The notes under the pieces: generated by a model | Told to the model about the DNA's origin: nothing | Databases searched by the model: none | Seen by the model: the letters and a program-made list of their open reading frames with translations, nothing else | Made by a program: the position numbers and the translations under genes | NCBI GenBank assembly: GCA_002700125.1 | Contig: PACM01000031.1 | Coordinates: 3,922-9,890, forward strand | Reading direction: 5' to 3' | Source of the DNA: Dehalococcoidia bacterium | GTDB lineage: Bacteria > Chloroflexota > Dehalococcoidia > Lucifugimonadales > Lucifugimonadaceae | DNA: 5,969 nucleotides | Part shown: piece by piece, positions 1 to 5,969 of the stretch | Layout of the letters: every line of letters starts with the position of its first letter | How positions within the stretch are numbered: the first letter of the stretch is position 1

Positions 1-581
1 TCTACTGTGAAATTTATATTTGTAGTAGGGTTAAAAGGGTTTGGATAATTACCCATAATATTAAATGATTTTGGCAGTGGTTCATCACCGATCGCTAAGG
101 TCCCAATGACAAACGAATCTATTTCAGTGGAGGACATCTCCCCATCAACATTCAAAGCAGTAACCCACCAGTAGATCTGTGTCCCATTTGGATAGGGATC
201 TACTCGCTTGATATAGTGCCAGTTTTGATAAAGGAGGTTAAACAATAGCGGCATAGCGCTTACATAAACATTTGCGCTTAATGAATTAACCTGCCAGTTA
301 AGTACAACACCTCCTGGCTCAATCGTTTCATCTTCAATCCCACCATTTATCATAACATCAACCAACACCTCTGAATATGGCGGGATATAATCCGGAAGCG
401 TATCAATAGTGTTCAGTCCAACATGATGGATCTCAATCACCGGAGGCGTTAACATTGAAGCATAGCTTACATTTGACACACCTTGATCTGAATCAGCACT
501 AATGCTCTTTACATCATCCTCAGCAAAAAGAATACATGCTATAAAAAAAATTGAAAATAATTTTTGTTTAATATTACTCAT
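1..581 (-). CDS. Secreted protein with Ig-like domain and C-terminal sorting (T9SS/FlgD-like) domain, 3' end cut by window edge
   Basis: This reading frame is open from an ATG at 581 to the left edge of the window: 193 complete codons with no stop, so the C-terminus is missing. Residues 1-20 look like a signal peptide, with a basic start (MSNIKQK), a hydrophobic core and an LFA|E cleavage site; the cysteine at residue 16 lies inside the core and is a poorer lipobox. Residues about 45-160 have the alternating hydrophobic pattern of an extracellular Ig/FN3-like beta-sandwich, beginning with TPPVIEI and ending with the strands YWWVTALNVDG. Residues about 168-191 (LPKSF...NYPNPFNPTTNINF) match the opening of the type A C-terminal sorting domain (FlgD Ig-like fold, TIGR04183-type) that directs export or surface attachment in FCB bacteria; that domain is normally about 80 residues, so roughly 60 should lie outside the window. 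The start is supported by an AAGGAG site 9 bases upstream. It is the last of three same-strand genes here. The overall function is unknown; the export assignment is firm, the exact secretion machinery is inference. Confidence 0.9.
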   Translation of the reverse strand, partial: MSNIKQKLFSIFFIACILFAEDDVKSISADSDQGVSNVSYASMLTPPVIEIHHVGLNTIDTLPDYIPPYSEVLVDVMINGGIEDETIEPGGVVLNWQVNSLSANVYVSAMPLLFNLLYQNWHYIKRVDPYPNGTQIYWWVTALNVDGEMSSTEIDSFVIGTLAIGDEPLPKSFNIMGNYPNPFNPTTNINFTV

Positions 582-590
582 ATGATTTTT

Positions 591-597
591 CTCCTTA
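591..597 (-). promoter_or_regulatory. Shine-Dalgarno site overlapping the upstream stop codon
   Basis: On the minus strand the sequence TAAGGAG combines the TAA stop of the redoxin gene (597-595) with an AAGGAG ribosome-binding site (596-591), 9 bases before the ATG at 581. It decides the start of the downstream secreted-protein gene. It also suggests that ribosomes finishing the redoxin gene can re-initiate on the next one (translational coupling). It is the only clear Shine-Dalgarno sequence in front of any of the three genes. Confidence 0.8.
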
Positions 598-1995
598 GTT
601 AGATGTAAATTTTATGACCTTAGGCCCACTTAATTGTTTATCAATAAAATCTTTAACCCCTTTATCGCTAGGTCTAGGTGCATGCGCTGTGATAATCTTT
701 CCTTCACGATCGATCATCATAAAGCGAGGAATAAGACCGACACTAAATGCTTTCATAAATGAAGAGTTTAATCCTTCATTATCATAGAGATGAATACCTC
801 CTACATTTTTTTCTGGGACCATTTTCCTCCATTTTTTATAATCACTTTGATGGTCTATGGAAATACTAACAAACTCGATCTCTTTACCAGCGTAATGTGC
901 AACCAATTCTTTTAAGGCGGGCATTTCTTTGATACAGGGTCCGCACCAGGTAGCCCACACATCTATATATAGTAGTTTCCCTGACAAATCTTTTAGAGTA
1001 GTTCTTCCGCCATTGAAATTTTCATAATTAAAGTCAATTGCCTGAGCACCGGAGGTTGACTCTTTAGCTGTTTTATGTCTTTGTGTAAGCTTTTCCTTCA
1101 TTCTATCAGTAAGCAGCAAGCTCATTATTCTTTTATAATCATCATCCAGGTTGGGGTTACTCTCTTTCATTTGCCTTATCAGCATGCTCGCATACTGCTC
1201 TCGGATATCTATACTTTTTATATTAGAGATTTTGTTTTTTACAAAATCAATAATGGTCAACGTGGAATCAAGAGCTAGCTCCCGCTTCGATGAGTGTCTA
1301 AAATTTTCAACGATAAGATTTCGATACGCCCTACTGTGTCTAAATATTTCATCATCGTCAGTATCCATATTTATTACAGGGTCATAGTAGTCATCTGGGA
1401 GATTTGCTTTGACTTTCTTATGGTAACTATAAAACTTTTGGTAGTTATTGTAACTTTGCAAATAATCATACTCAATGATTCTCTTTTCTATAATTTTATC
1501 CTCTAAACTGAGATTTGACTTTTCCAATAATTCAAAAACTGCGTCTCTAGTTTTTTCTATTTTGAGTAAAAATTCATCTAATGGAACAACAAAATAATCT
1601 TTCGGATCGCCAACAAATTTTGACCTGAGCGATGACTTGCCAACGCTATAATTGTTTTCAATTTTTAAATCTCCAGAAAAACTTCGAGATTTAAAGAAAT
1701 CATCGGCATCAATATCAACGTGAACGTTGTGGCCTTTTTTGAAACGAACTGTCGCATATGGCCTTCCAATTTTAAAGAAATAATATCCATCCTTATCTAT
1801 CTTGATCTTTGCTGAAAAATGCCCTGATGAATCAATAGGAAAATCTTCTCTCATGGTGCTATTGTAGTTCGACACAGTAATAATATCAGCTGTTGAGTTT
1901 TTGATCTTCCCAGAAAATGTGATGAAGGAACTGTCGTTATTTGAACAGCAAATAAATAAAGTTATATTGACAAATATTAAAAAATAATTCTTCAA
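595..1995 (-). CDS. TlpA-like thiol-disulfide oxidoreductase lipoprotein with N-terminal DUF4369-like domain
   Basis: The 466-residue product is probably a membrane-anchored thioredoxin-fold protein acting outside the cytoplasm on disulfides of exported proteins. Residues 1-17 form a lipoprotein-type signal ending in LFICC followed by SNNDSS; the lipidated cysteine is likely C17 or C16, though the lipobox is not perfect. Residues about 25-110 are a beta-rich segment (FSGKIKNS near 27-34) resembling DUF4369. Residues about 140-310 are charged and mostly helical, as usual in this family. The C-terminal redoxin domain spans about 318-455, with the active-site motif WCGPC at 350-354 and the cis-proline motif GLIPRF (P423) followed by MMIDREGKII. 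Both catalytic cysteines are present, so it should be redox-active. The start codon is TTG: an in-frame TAA lies only two codons upstream, and the next ATG is at residue 48, beyond the signal. No clear Shine-Dalgarno precedes it. It lies 57 bases after the FG-GAP gene and 13 bases before the secreted-protein gene. Direction of electron flow (reductase or oxidase) and the substrate cannot be seen. Confidence 0.92.
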   Translation of the reverse strand: MKNYFLIFVNITLFICCSNNDSSFITFSGKIKNSTADIITVSNYNSTMREDFPIDSSGHFSAKIKIDKDGYYFFKIGRPYATVRFKKGHNVHVDIDADDFFKSRSFSGDLKIENNYSVGKSSLRSKFVGDPKDYFVVPLDEFLLKIEKTRDAVFELLEKSNLSLEDKIIEKRIIEYDYLQSYNNYQKFYSYHKKVKANLPDDYYDPVINMDTDDDEIFRHSRAYRNLIVENFRHSSKRELALDSTLTIIDFVKNKISNIKSIDIREQYASMLIRQMKESNPNLDDDYKRIMSLLLTDRMKEKLTQRHKTAKESTSGAQAIDFNYENFNGGRTTLKDLSGKLLYIDVWATWCGPCIKEMPALKELVAHYAGKEIEFVSISIDHQSDYKKWRKMVPEKNVGGIHLYDNEGLNSSFMKAFSVGLIPRFMMIDREGKIITAHAPRPSDKGVKDFIDKQLSGPKVIKFTSN

Positions 1996-2052
1996 CGTAT
2001 TTTAACTTAAATCAAATCATACAAGGATAAAAATTGATTTACCATCTATATC
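1996..2052 (-). other. Intergenic spacer between FG-GAP and redoxin genes
   Basis: This 57-base AT-rich gap separates two same-strand genes. It holds one imperfectly placed inverted repeat, TAAATCAA (2008-2015) with TTGATTTA (2034-2041), separated by 18 bases. The stem is AT-only apart from one G-C pair and has no T-run after it, so it is not a convincing terminator. No Shine-Dalgarno is seen before the TTG start at 1995. The short distance is compatible with co-transcription of the two genes. Confidence 0.5.
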
Positions 2053-5000
2053 CTATAAAGAACTAATACCACTTGAATCCTTGTAATTATGTATCTCGTT
2101 TTTGGTGCCATCTGGCCACTGAAGGATAATTTTTTTTATATTTTTTTTATTACCTATAAAAATAATTGGAGCCGATTGTGATAGATAACCGCCTCCGGCA
2201 AATAGCTCATGTATTTGGACAGAATCATTGTTAAAGTATACCCAGATTTTTGAACCAATGTATTTTTTTCCTCTTGGAAAATCAGGTAGTCTAAGAGCGT
2301 AAGAATCTGAATTCGTTTGATTAATAAATGACTCATACTTACCGTTATTTACACCAACTAGAAAGTCTACGCTCCCATCACCATTAATATCATGAGTGGT
2401 CAAGCTAGTTGCATCACCAGGGACGACCAGTCCACTTTCTTCTGCGGAGATTGGTTCAAAATTTCCAGTTCCATCTCCTAACATAAGCTGACTGACTCCA
2501 CCGTGCATGTATCCTGTCTCACGCTGAGGTCCAGAAAAGTTTTGAACCACATACAGGTCAAGGTTGCCATCTCCATTTACATCACATAAGCTTGAACCAA
2601 AAACCGGACTGGCTTGTATAATTCTGGGTAGCGGACGAAAGTCAAAACTAATATTCCCGTTTGCGTCTGTGAGGTTTATTAGAACACCTGACGCTAGTTC
2701 ATTGACCTCGAACTTATCCGCAGAGCTCAATAATTCTTCAGTATAAATTTCTTCTAATGATGAAACTGCAAAATCATGATAGGTTGGAAATTTCTCTTTT
2801 ATTATTGGCATCGCGCTACTTGAACAACCAAGACCTCTTCGCGGAAAACAAATATCCTTTTCAAATTTTGCCTCAATAATATTTTTTTTGCCACTTCCAT
2901 CAAAGTCTCCATAGAACAGAATTTCTGGATTAATAGAAGATGCTTTGTACTTGGTGTTATATCCTGTACCACCAATGATAAAATCTGTATCACCATCGTT
3001 ATCAACATCTCCAGCGCTAATGCTATTAAACCATCCGGACCTACCTTTTAGTCCTACATCGTTCGTCTGCTCCGCTAACTTCCCTGATTTATTTTGAAAA
3101 AAACGAATAGGACCCCATTCATAGGTCACCAAAAGATCTGCCCAATTGTCACCATCTACATCAGAGAATATAGCGCTGGTAACCATCCCTGAATATTTTA
3201 CCTCAGGAGCAATGTTATCTGTCGCATCTATATACCTTTCCCCTGAGTTTGTTAGCAAATAAGACCTAGGGCTTTCAGGATAGCTGCCAGGGACTACCCT
3301 TCCCCCGATAAATAATTCTAGTTTACCATCTTTATTTATATCTGCTGCTGCGACCACACTACCACTAGAATTTATTTTAGGTATCAGCCCGGAAGCTGCT
3401 TTAGCAAAATTGCCAGATCCACCATTTAGATATAACCGGTCCTGCAATATTTTATCTCCTGCACGGCACTCTACTCCGCCACTCACAACAAAAAGATCGA
3501 GGTCTCCATCATTGTCTGGATCAATGAAAATTGAACCCATATCCTCATAGTCAGCGTCAATGTTAAATACAAACTGAAACTTGTTTACAAAACTACCAGA
3601 TCCATTATTTGTAAAAATTCTACCGGGAAACCCAGATGCTCCACCAATATAAATATCGTCATCTCCATCTCCATCTATATCACCCCATGACACGCCAGAT
3701 CCTAGCTGGGACAACTTATTTGGCAGTAAATTTTCGCGTTTAAAATCATCAAAATATTTTTCATAGTGATAAATATTTGCTATAGAGCCTTCACTTTTTT
3801 TAAACATTTGTGTCTTTTGATTCTCTATTTCTTTTGAAGTATTTTTCTCAGAAACGGTGTAATCAAAACCTACAGGAACATTATCTAGGATTTGAATATT
3901 TCCTGATGGCCAATAAATAGTAATCTTATCTGCTCTCTTGTGGTCACCAAGACCAAAATGAATAATGGACTCGCTTGAAGACATAAAACCCCTAGAACTT
4001 GAAGAATAACGAAGCATTTTCTTCGTTCTATTATCGTAATCCATTTCAATTCTAGCGCCAAGACCCTGACTATTAGTTTGTTTGCCTTCCAAAATAATAC
4101 GGATAGAATTATTTTCTGCTAGATCATTGCGATAAACCCGAGCTGATTCATCAAAACCATTCATCACAATATCTAAATCACCATCACCATCGAGATCTCC
4201 CAATGCTGAGCCTGTACTAACTCCGTAATAGTCTAATCGCCAATCGCTGCTAACATTTTTAAACTTAAAGTCTCCTAAGTTTTTATACACCATATTGCTC
4301 AAACGATAAGGTTCTTCATTTTCCCATAGGTCTGACTCTTTTAGAATTTTTTCATCATTATTTGTAATTACTCTAAATCGATCTTTTAGGTCACCATTCA
4401 CAAAATCTCTGGACATACCATTTGTAAAATAAACATCCTCATATCCGTCATTATCCAGATCACCAAATTTAACTGTCCAGGTCCAGTCTGTTGCAGCAAG
4501 TCCAGTAAGATAAGCAACCTCCATAAACCTTTCAGTTCCAGTATTTAGATAAACAGTGTTTCGCATATACTGCGGAGGATTAGGAAAATTTAGAAACCAG
4601 GCTTCACTATCTGAACCACTCATGGAACCCATCGACACCTTGTCTCTGTAGTGATTACTCCCAGCCATATCAGATGCCATCATGTCCATCTTGCCATCAT
4701 TATTAATGTCACTATAGTCAGAACCCATCGAAAACCATGGTGTATATGGTAAGGCATCTTTGACAACATCTTTAAATTGAGTCACTCCGTTTTCATCGGT
4801 GCCCATATTTTGGAATAAATGATCCGGCCCCATATAGTCATTAGCAACATATAGATCTGGCATTCCATCATTATTATAGTCCCACCATGTTGCCGATAGT
4901 CCATAGTAAGGCTGCTGACCTATCCCAGACTCGATAGATATATCAACAAACTTTCCACTATCATTTCGGTAAAGATGGTCAAACTGTCCAGCATTTACAA

Positions 5001-5808
5001 GAAGAGGGATTCTCCCAGGTCGCTTAATAAAGTAGCCAATCTCTCGATGTCTAGGTACAACAATATATGGATCTTTTTTGTTCTTGATCGTTTTTACATT
5101 CATCGTAGAATCTGTATCATGGAGTCTATTGGTTAATAAGTAAGCGTCCACATCTCCATCTTGATCAAAATCTGAAAAAGCCATAGACACACTCGCACCT
5201 TTAAAATCTAGTCCGAACTCTTTTGCCGACTCTTTATAAATACCATTTTTATTAATATATAACTGATTCGGACTGTCAAAACCACATACGTATATATCAA
5301 GCCAACCGTCATTATTAATATCAATAAAAGAGGCGCCTGTGCTCCATATCGATTCAGATAGGATTCCAGTTTTTTTTGTTACGTCCTCGAACCTAAATCC
5401 ACCAAGATTGCGGTATAACCTTCCTCCGTCTTGTTGCCTTGATAAAAAAACATCCTGCAACCCATCATTATTATAGTCACCAATTGCAACACCAGCTGCA
5501 ATAAAAGAATTACCAAGCTGTCCTTTGTATATAGGATCTGGATTCCAAACATTTTTAAAATTAATTCCGGTGTGTGAAGAATCAAGGGAAACAAAGTTTC
5601 TTTCAAAAGCTTTATTTGAGCTTGGCTTGTTAAATACCTCAGCGGCTTCAATAATATTATTATTAATTAATTCTTGGACACGTTTTTTTACCTCTGGAGA
5701 TACCTTAATCTTTGATTTATTTTCGCTATTAGGTAAACTGTTGCAGCCAAATAATAATATGAGTATTAGATAAATTATTTTATTCAATTCACTACCACTA
5801 TTAATCAT
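2053..5808 (-). CDS. Large FG-GAP/VCBS-repeat lipoprotein with two ASPIC/UnbV domains (CRTAC1-like)
   Basis: The 1251-residue product is a predicted exported lipoprotein, with a hydrophobic segment and an LFGC lipobox at residues 19-22 (C22). The rest is two repeat modules. Module 1 (about 90-650) has seven calcium-binding loops of the form DxNxDGxxD, at about 111, 163, 213, 310, 367, 450 and 538. It ends in an ASPIC/UnbV domain (about 582-652, with GLGARIEM, HFGLG and YWPSG). After a polar linker (about 653-700), module 2 has loops at about 710, 763, 823, 883, 934, 968 (degenerate), 1076 and 1140. It ends in a second ASPIC-like domain (about 1184-1241, with GGGYLSQ and WPDG). Such loops in FG-GAP repeats normally bind Ca2+ within a beta-propeller. 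The stretches DRLYLNGG, NTKYKAS and ASPVFG are typical of the long CRTAC1-like proteins of Bacteroidota and relatives, which are about this size. Function is unknown; surface binding or a scaffold role is inference. The ATG at 5808 has an in-frame TAA seven codons upstream but no Shine-Dalgarno; a TTG at 5787 (codon 8) would give a more typical lipoprotein signal. Confidence 0.93.
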   Translation of the reverse strand: MINSGSELNKIIYLILILLFGCNSLPNSENKSKIKVSPEVKKRVQELINNNIIEAAEVFNKPSSNKAFERNFVSLDSSHTGINFKNVWNPDPIYKGQLGNSFIAAGVAIGDYNNDGLQDVFLSRQQDGGRLYRNLGGFRFEDVTKKTGILSESIWSTGASFIDINNDGWLDIYVCGFDSPNQLYINKNGIYKESAKEFGLDFKGASVSMAFSDFDQDGDVDAYLLTNRLHDTDSTMNVKTIKNKKDPYIVVPRHREIGYFIKRPGRIPLLVNAGQFDHLYRNDSGKFVDISIESGIGQQPYYGLSATWWDYNNDGMPDLYVANDYMGPDHLFQNMGTDENGVTQFKDVVKDALPYTPWFSMGSDYSDINNDGKMDMMASDMAGSNHYRDKVSMGSMSGSDSEAWFLNFPNPPQYMRNTVYLNTGTERFMEVAYLTGLAATDWTWTVKFGDLDNDGYEDVYFTNGMSRDFVNGDLKDRFRVITNNDEKILKESDLWENEEPYRLSNMVYKNLGDFKFKNVSSDWRLDYYGVSTGSALGDLDGDGDLDIVMNGFDESARVYRNDLAENNSIRIILEGKQTNSQGLGARIEMDYDNRTKKMLRYSSSSRGFMSSSESIIHFGLGDHKRADKITIYWPSGNIQILDNVPVGFDYTVSEKNTSKEIENQKTQMFKKSEGSIANIYHYEKYFDDFKRENLLPNKLSQLGSGVSWGDIDGDGDDDIYIGGASGFPGRIFTNNGSGSFVNKFQFVFNIDADYEDMGSIFIDPDNDGDLDLFVVSGGVECRAGDKILQDRLYLNGGSGNFAKAASGLIPKINSSGSVVAAADINKDGKLELFIGGRVVPGSYPESPRSYLLTNSGERYIDATDNIAPEVKYSGMVTSAIFSDVDGDNWADLLVTYEWGPIRFFQNKSGKLAEQTNDVGLKGRSGWFNSISAGDVDNDGDTDFIIGGTGYNTKYKASSINPEILFYGDFDGSGKKNIIEAKFEKDICFPRRGLGCSSSAMPIIKEKFPTYHDFAVSSLEEIYTEELLSSADKFEVNELASGVLINLTDANGNISFDFRPLPRIIQASPVFGSSLCDVNGDGNLDLYVVQNFSGPQRETGYMHGGVSQLMLGDGTGNFEPISAEESGLVVPGDATSLTTHDINGDGSVDFLVGVNNGKYESFINQTNSDSYALRLPDFPRGKKYIGSKIWVYFNNDSVQIHELFAGGGYLSQSAPIIFIGNKKNIKKIILQWPDGTKNEIHNYKDSSGISSL

Positions 5809-5829
5809 TAATACTAAGAAACATAATTA

Positions 5830-5841
5830 TATATGCATATA
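5830..5841. other. 12-bp perfect palindrome upstream of the FG-GAP start
   Basis: TATATGCATATA reads the same on both strands and ends 22 bases before the ATG at 5808, next to the candidate -10 box. It could be a small operator. In such AT-rich DNA a palindrome of this length can also arise by chance, so the assignment is weak. Confidence 0.3.
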
Positions 5842-5865
5842 AGTTTATAGTTTCATTAACCAATC

Positions 5866-5876
5866 AGACTAGAATA
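5866..5876. repeat. 11-bp direct repeat, copy proximal to the FG-GAP gene
   Basis: AGACTAGAATA on the plus strand is repeated exactly at 5952-5962, with starts 86 bases apart. The match stops sharply on both sides. It lies 58 bases upstream of the FG-GAP start codon, where a regulator-binding site could sit; no regulator is known from this window. Confidence 0.55.
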
Positions 5877-5951
5877 TTTGAAATACTCTTTTAATAAAAC
5901 AAAATTATCTACGATTAAATATCAAAAATACACTACTTTTAATCTGGTTGA

Positions 5952-5962
5952 AGACTAGAATA
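5952..5962. repeat. 11-bp direct repeat, copy distal to the FG-GAP gene
   Basis: This is the second exact copy of AGACTAGAATA, in the same orientation as the copy at 5866-5876 and close to the right edge of the window. Further copies could lie just outside. Confidence 0.55.
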
Positions 5963-5969
5963 AACTGTC

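Larger units (their letters stand above)
5809..5969 (-). promoter_or_regulatory. AT-rich upstream region of the FG-GAP gene, probable promoter region
   Basis: No coding sequence is visible on either strand in these 161 bases. As the region directly upstream of the first gene of the set it should hold the promoter, but none is clear. A TATAAT on the minus strand (5831-5826) would suit a -10 box, yet the matching -35 (GAAACT) is poor and the leader would be only about 10 bases. A Bacteroidota-type -7 candidate, TAATTTTG, lies further upstream with a TTTG 15 bases before it, shorter than the usual spacing of about 19-21. The region also carries an 11-bp direct repeat and a 12-bp palindrome, listed separately. 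Confidence 0.4.

Noticed and set aside
1075..1506. Three overlapping plus-strand open frames of 67-78 codons opposite the redoxin gene
   Set aside because: They lie antisense to a well-supported gene with a WCGPC active site, and their translations show no recognisable domain or ribosome-binding site. They are by-products of the AT-rich opposite strand.
2008..2041. Inverted repeat TAAATCAA/TTGATTTA as a possible terminator
   Set aside because: The loop is 18 bases, the stem is nearly all A-T, and no T-run follows on the transcribed strand.
2154..3008. Short open frames on both strands inside the 3' third of the FG-GAP gene
   Set aside because: They are out-of-frame shadows of a gene with continuous FG-GAP and ASPIC motifs, with no independent signals.
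4865..5478. 17-bp identical sequence at 4865-4881 and 5462-5478
   Set aside because: Both copies encode the same DYNNDG calcium-loop residues (residues 111-116 and 310-315) with the same codons. This reflects the protein repeat, not a separate DNA element.
5379..5773. Open frames of 82-90 codons overlapping the 5' part of the FG-GAP gene
   Set aside because: They overlap the signal peptide and first FG-GAP loops of the real gene and show no domain of their own.
5809..5969. Possible tRNA, small RNA or CRISPR-like unit in the upstream region
   Set aside because: No cloverleaf, no stable GC stem and no regularly spaced repeats were seen. The two 11-bp copies are too short and too few for a CRISPR array.

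Overview
The window is an AT-rich stretch from what looks like a member of the Fibrobacterota-Chlorobiota-Bacteroidota (FCB) superphylum. Marine Marinimicrobia (SAR406) is my best guess, with Ignavibacteria/Bacteroidota-type lineages as alternatives. Three things point that way: a C-terminal NYPNPFNPTT secretion/sorting-domain signature, a TlpA-type redoxin lipoprotein with an N-terminal DUF4369-like domain, and a very long lipoprotein made of FG-GAP/VCBS repeats with two ASPIC/UnbV domains. The taxonomic call is inference from protein style; no rRNA or other marker gene is present.

All coding content is on the minus strand, so the window reads from right to left. Bases 5809-5969 are an AT-rich, gene-free upstream region with an 11-bp direct repeat and a 12-bp palindrome but no clear promoter. 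Bases 5808-2053 encode the 1251-residue FG-GAP/ASPIC lipoprotein. After a 57-base gap comes the 466-residue DUF4369-like/TlpA-like thiol-disulfide lipoprotein (1995-595), which starts at TTG. After only 13 bases comes a signal-peptide protein (581 to beyond base 1) that is cut by the window edge just inside its C-terminal sorting domain. Its ribosome-binding site overlaps the stop codon of the redoxin gene.

The same orientation and short spacings suggest one transcription unit, most firmly for the last two genes. All three products are predicted to leave the cytoplasm: two as lipoproteins and one as a secreted or surface-anchored protein. A working reading is a cell-envelope/surface module in which a thioredoxin-fold lipoprotein acts beside a large putatively calcium-binding beta-propeller-like protein and a secreted Ig-like protein. 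No substrate or pathway can be deduced from the window. I found no RNA gene, mobile element, CRISPR array or defence system; the content is unusual mainly in its combination and in several start/expression details.
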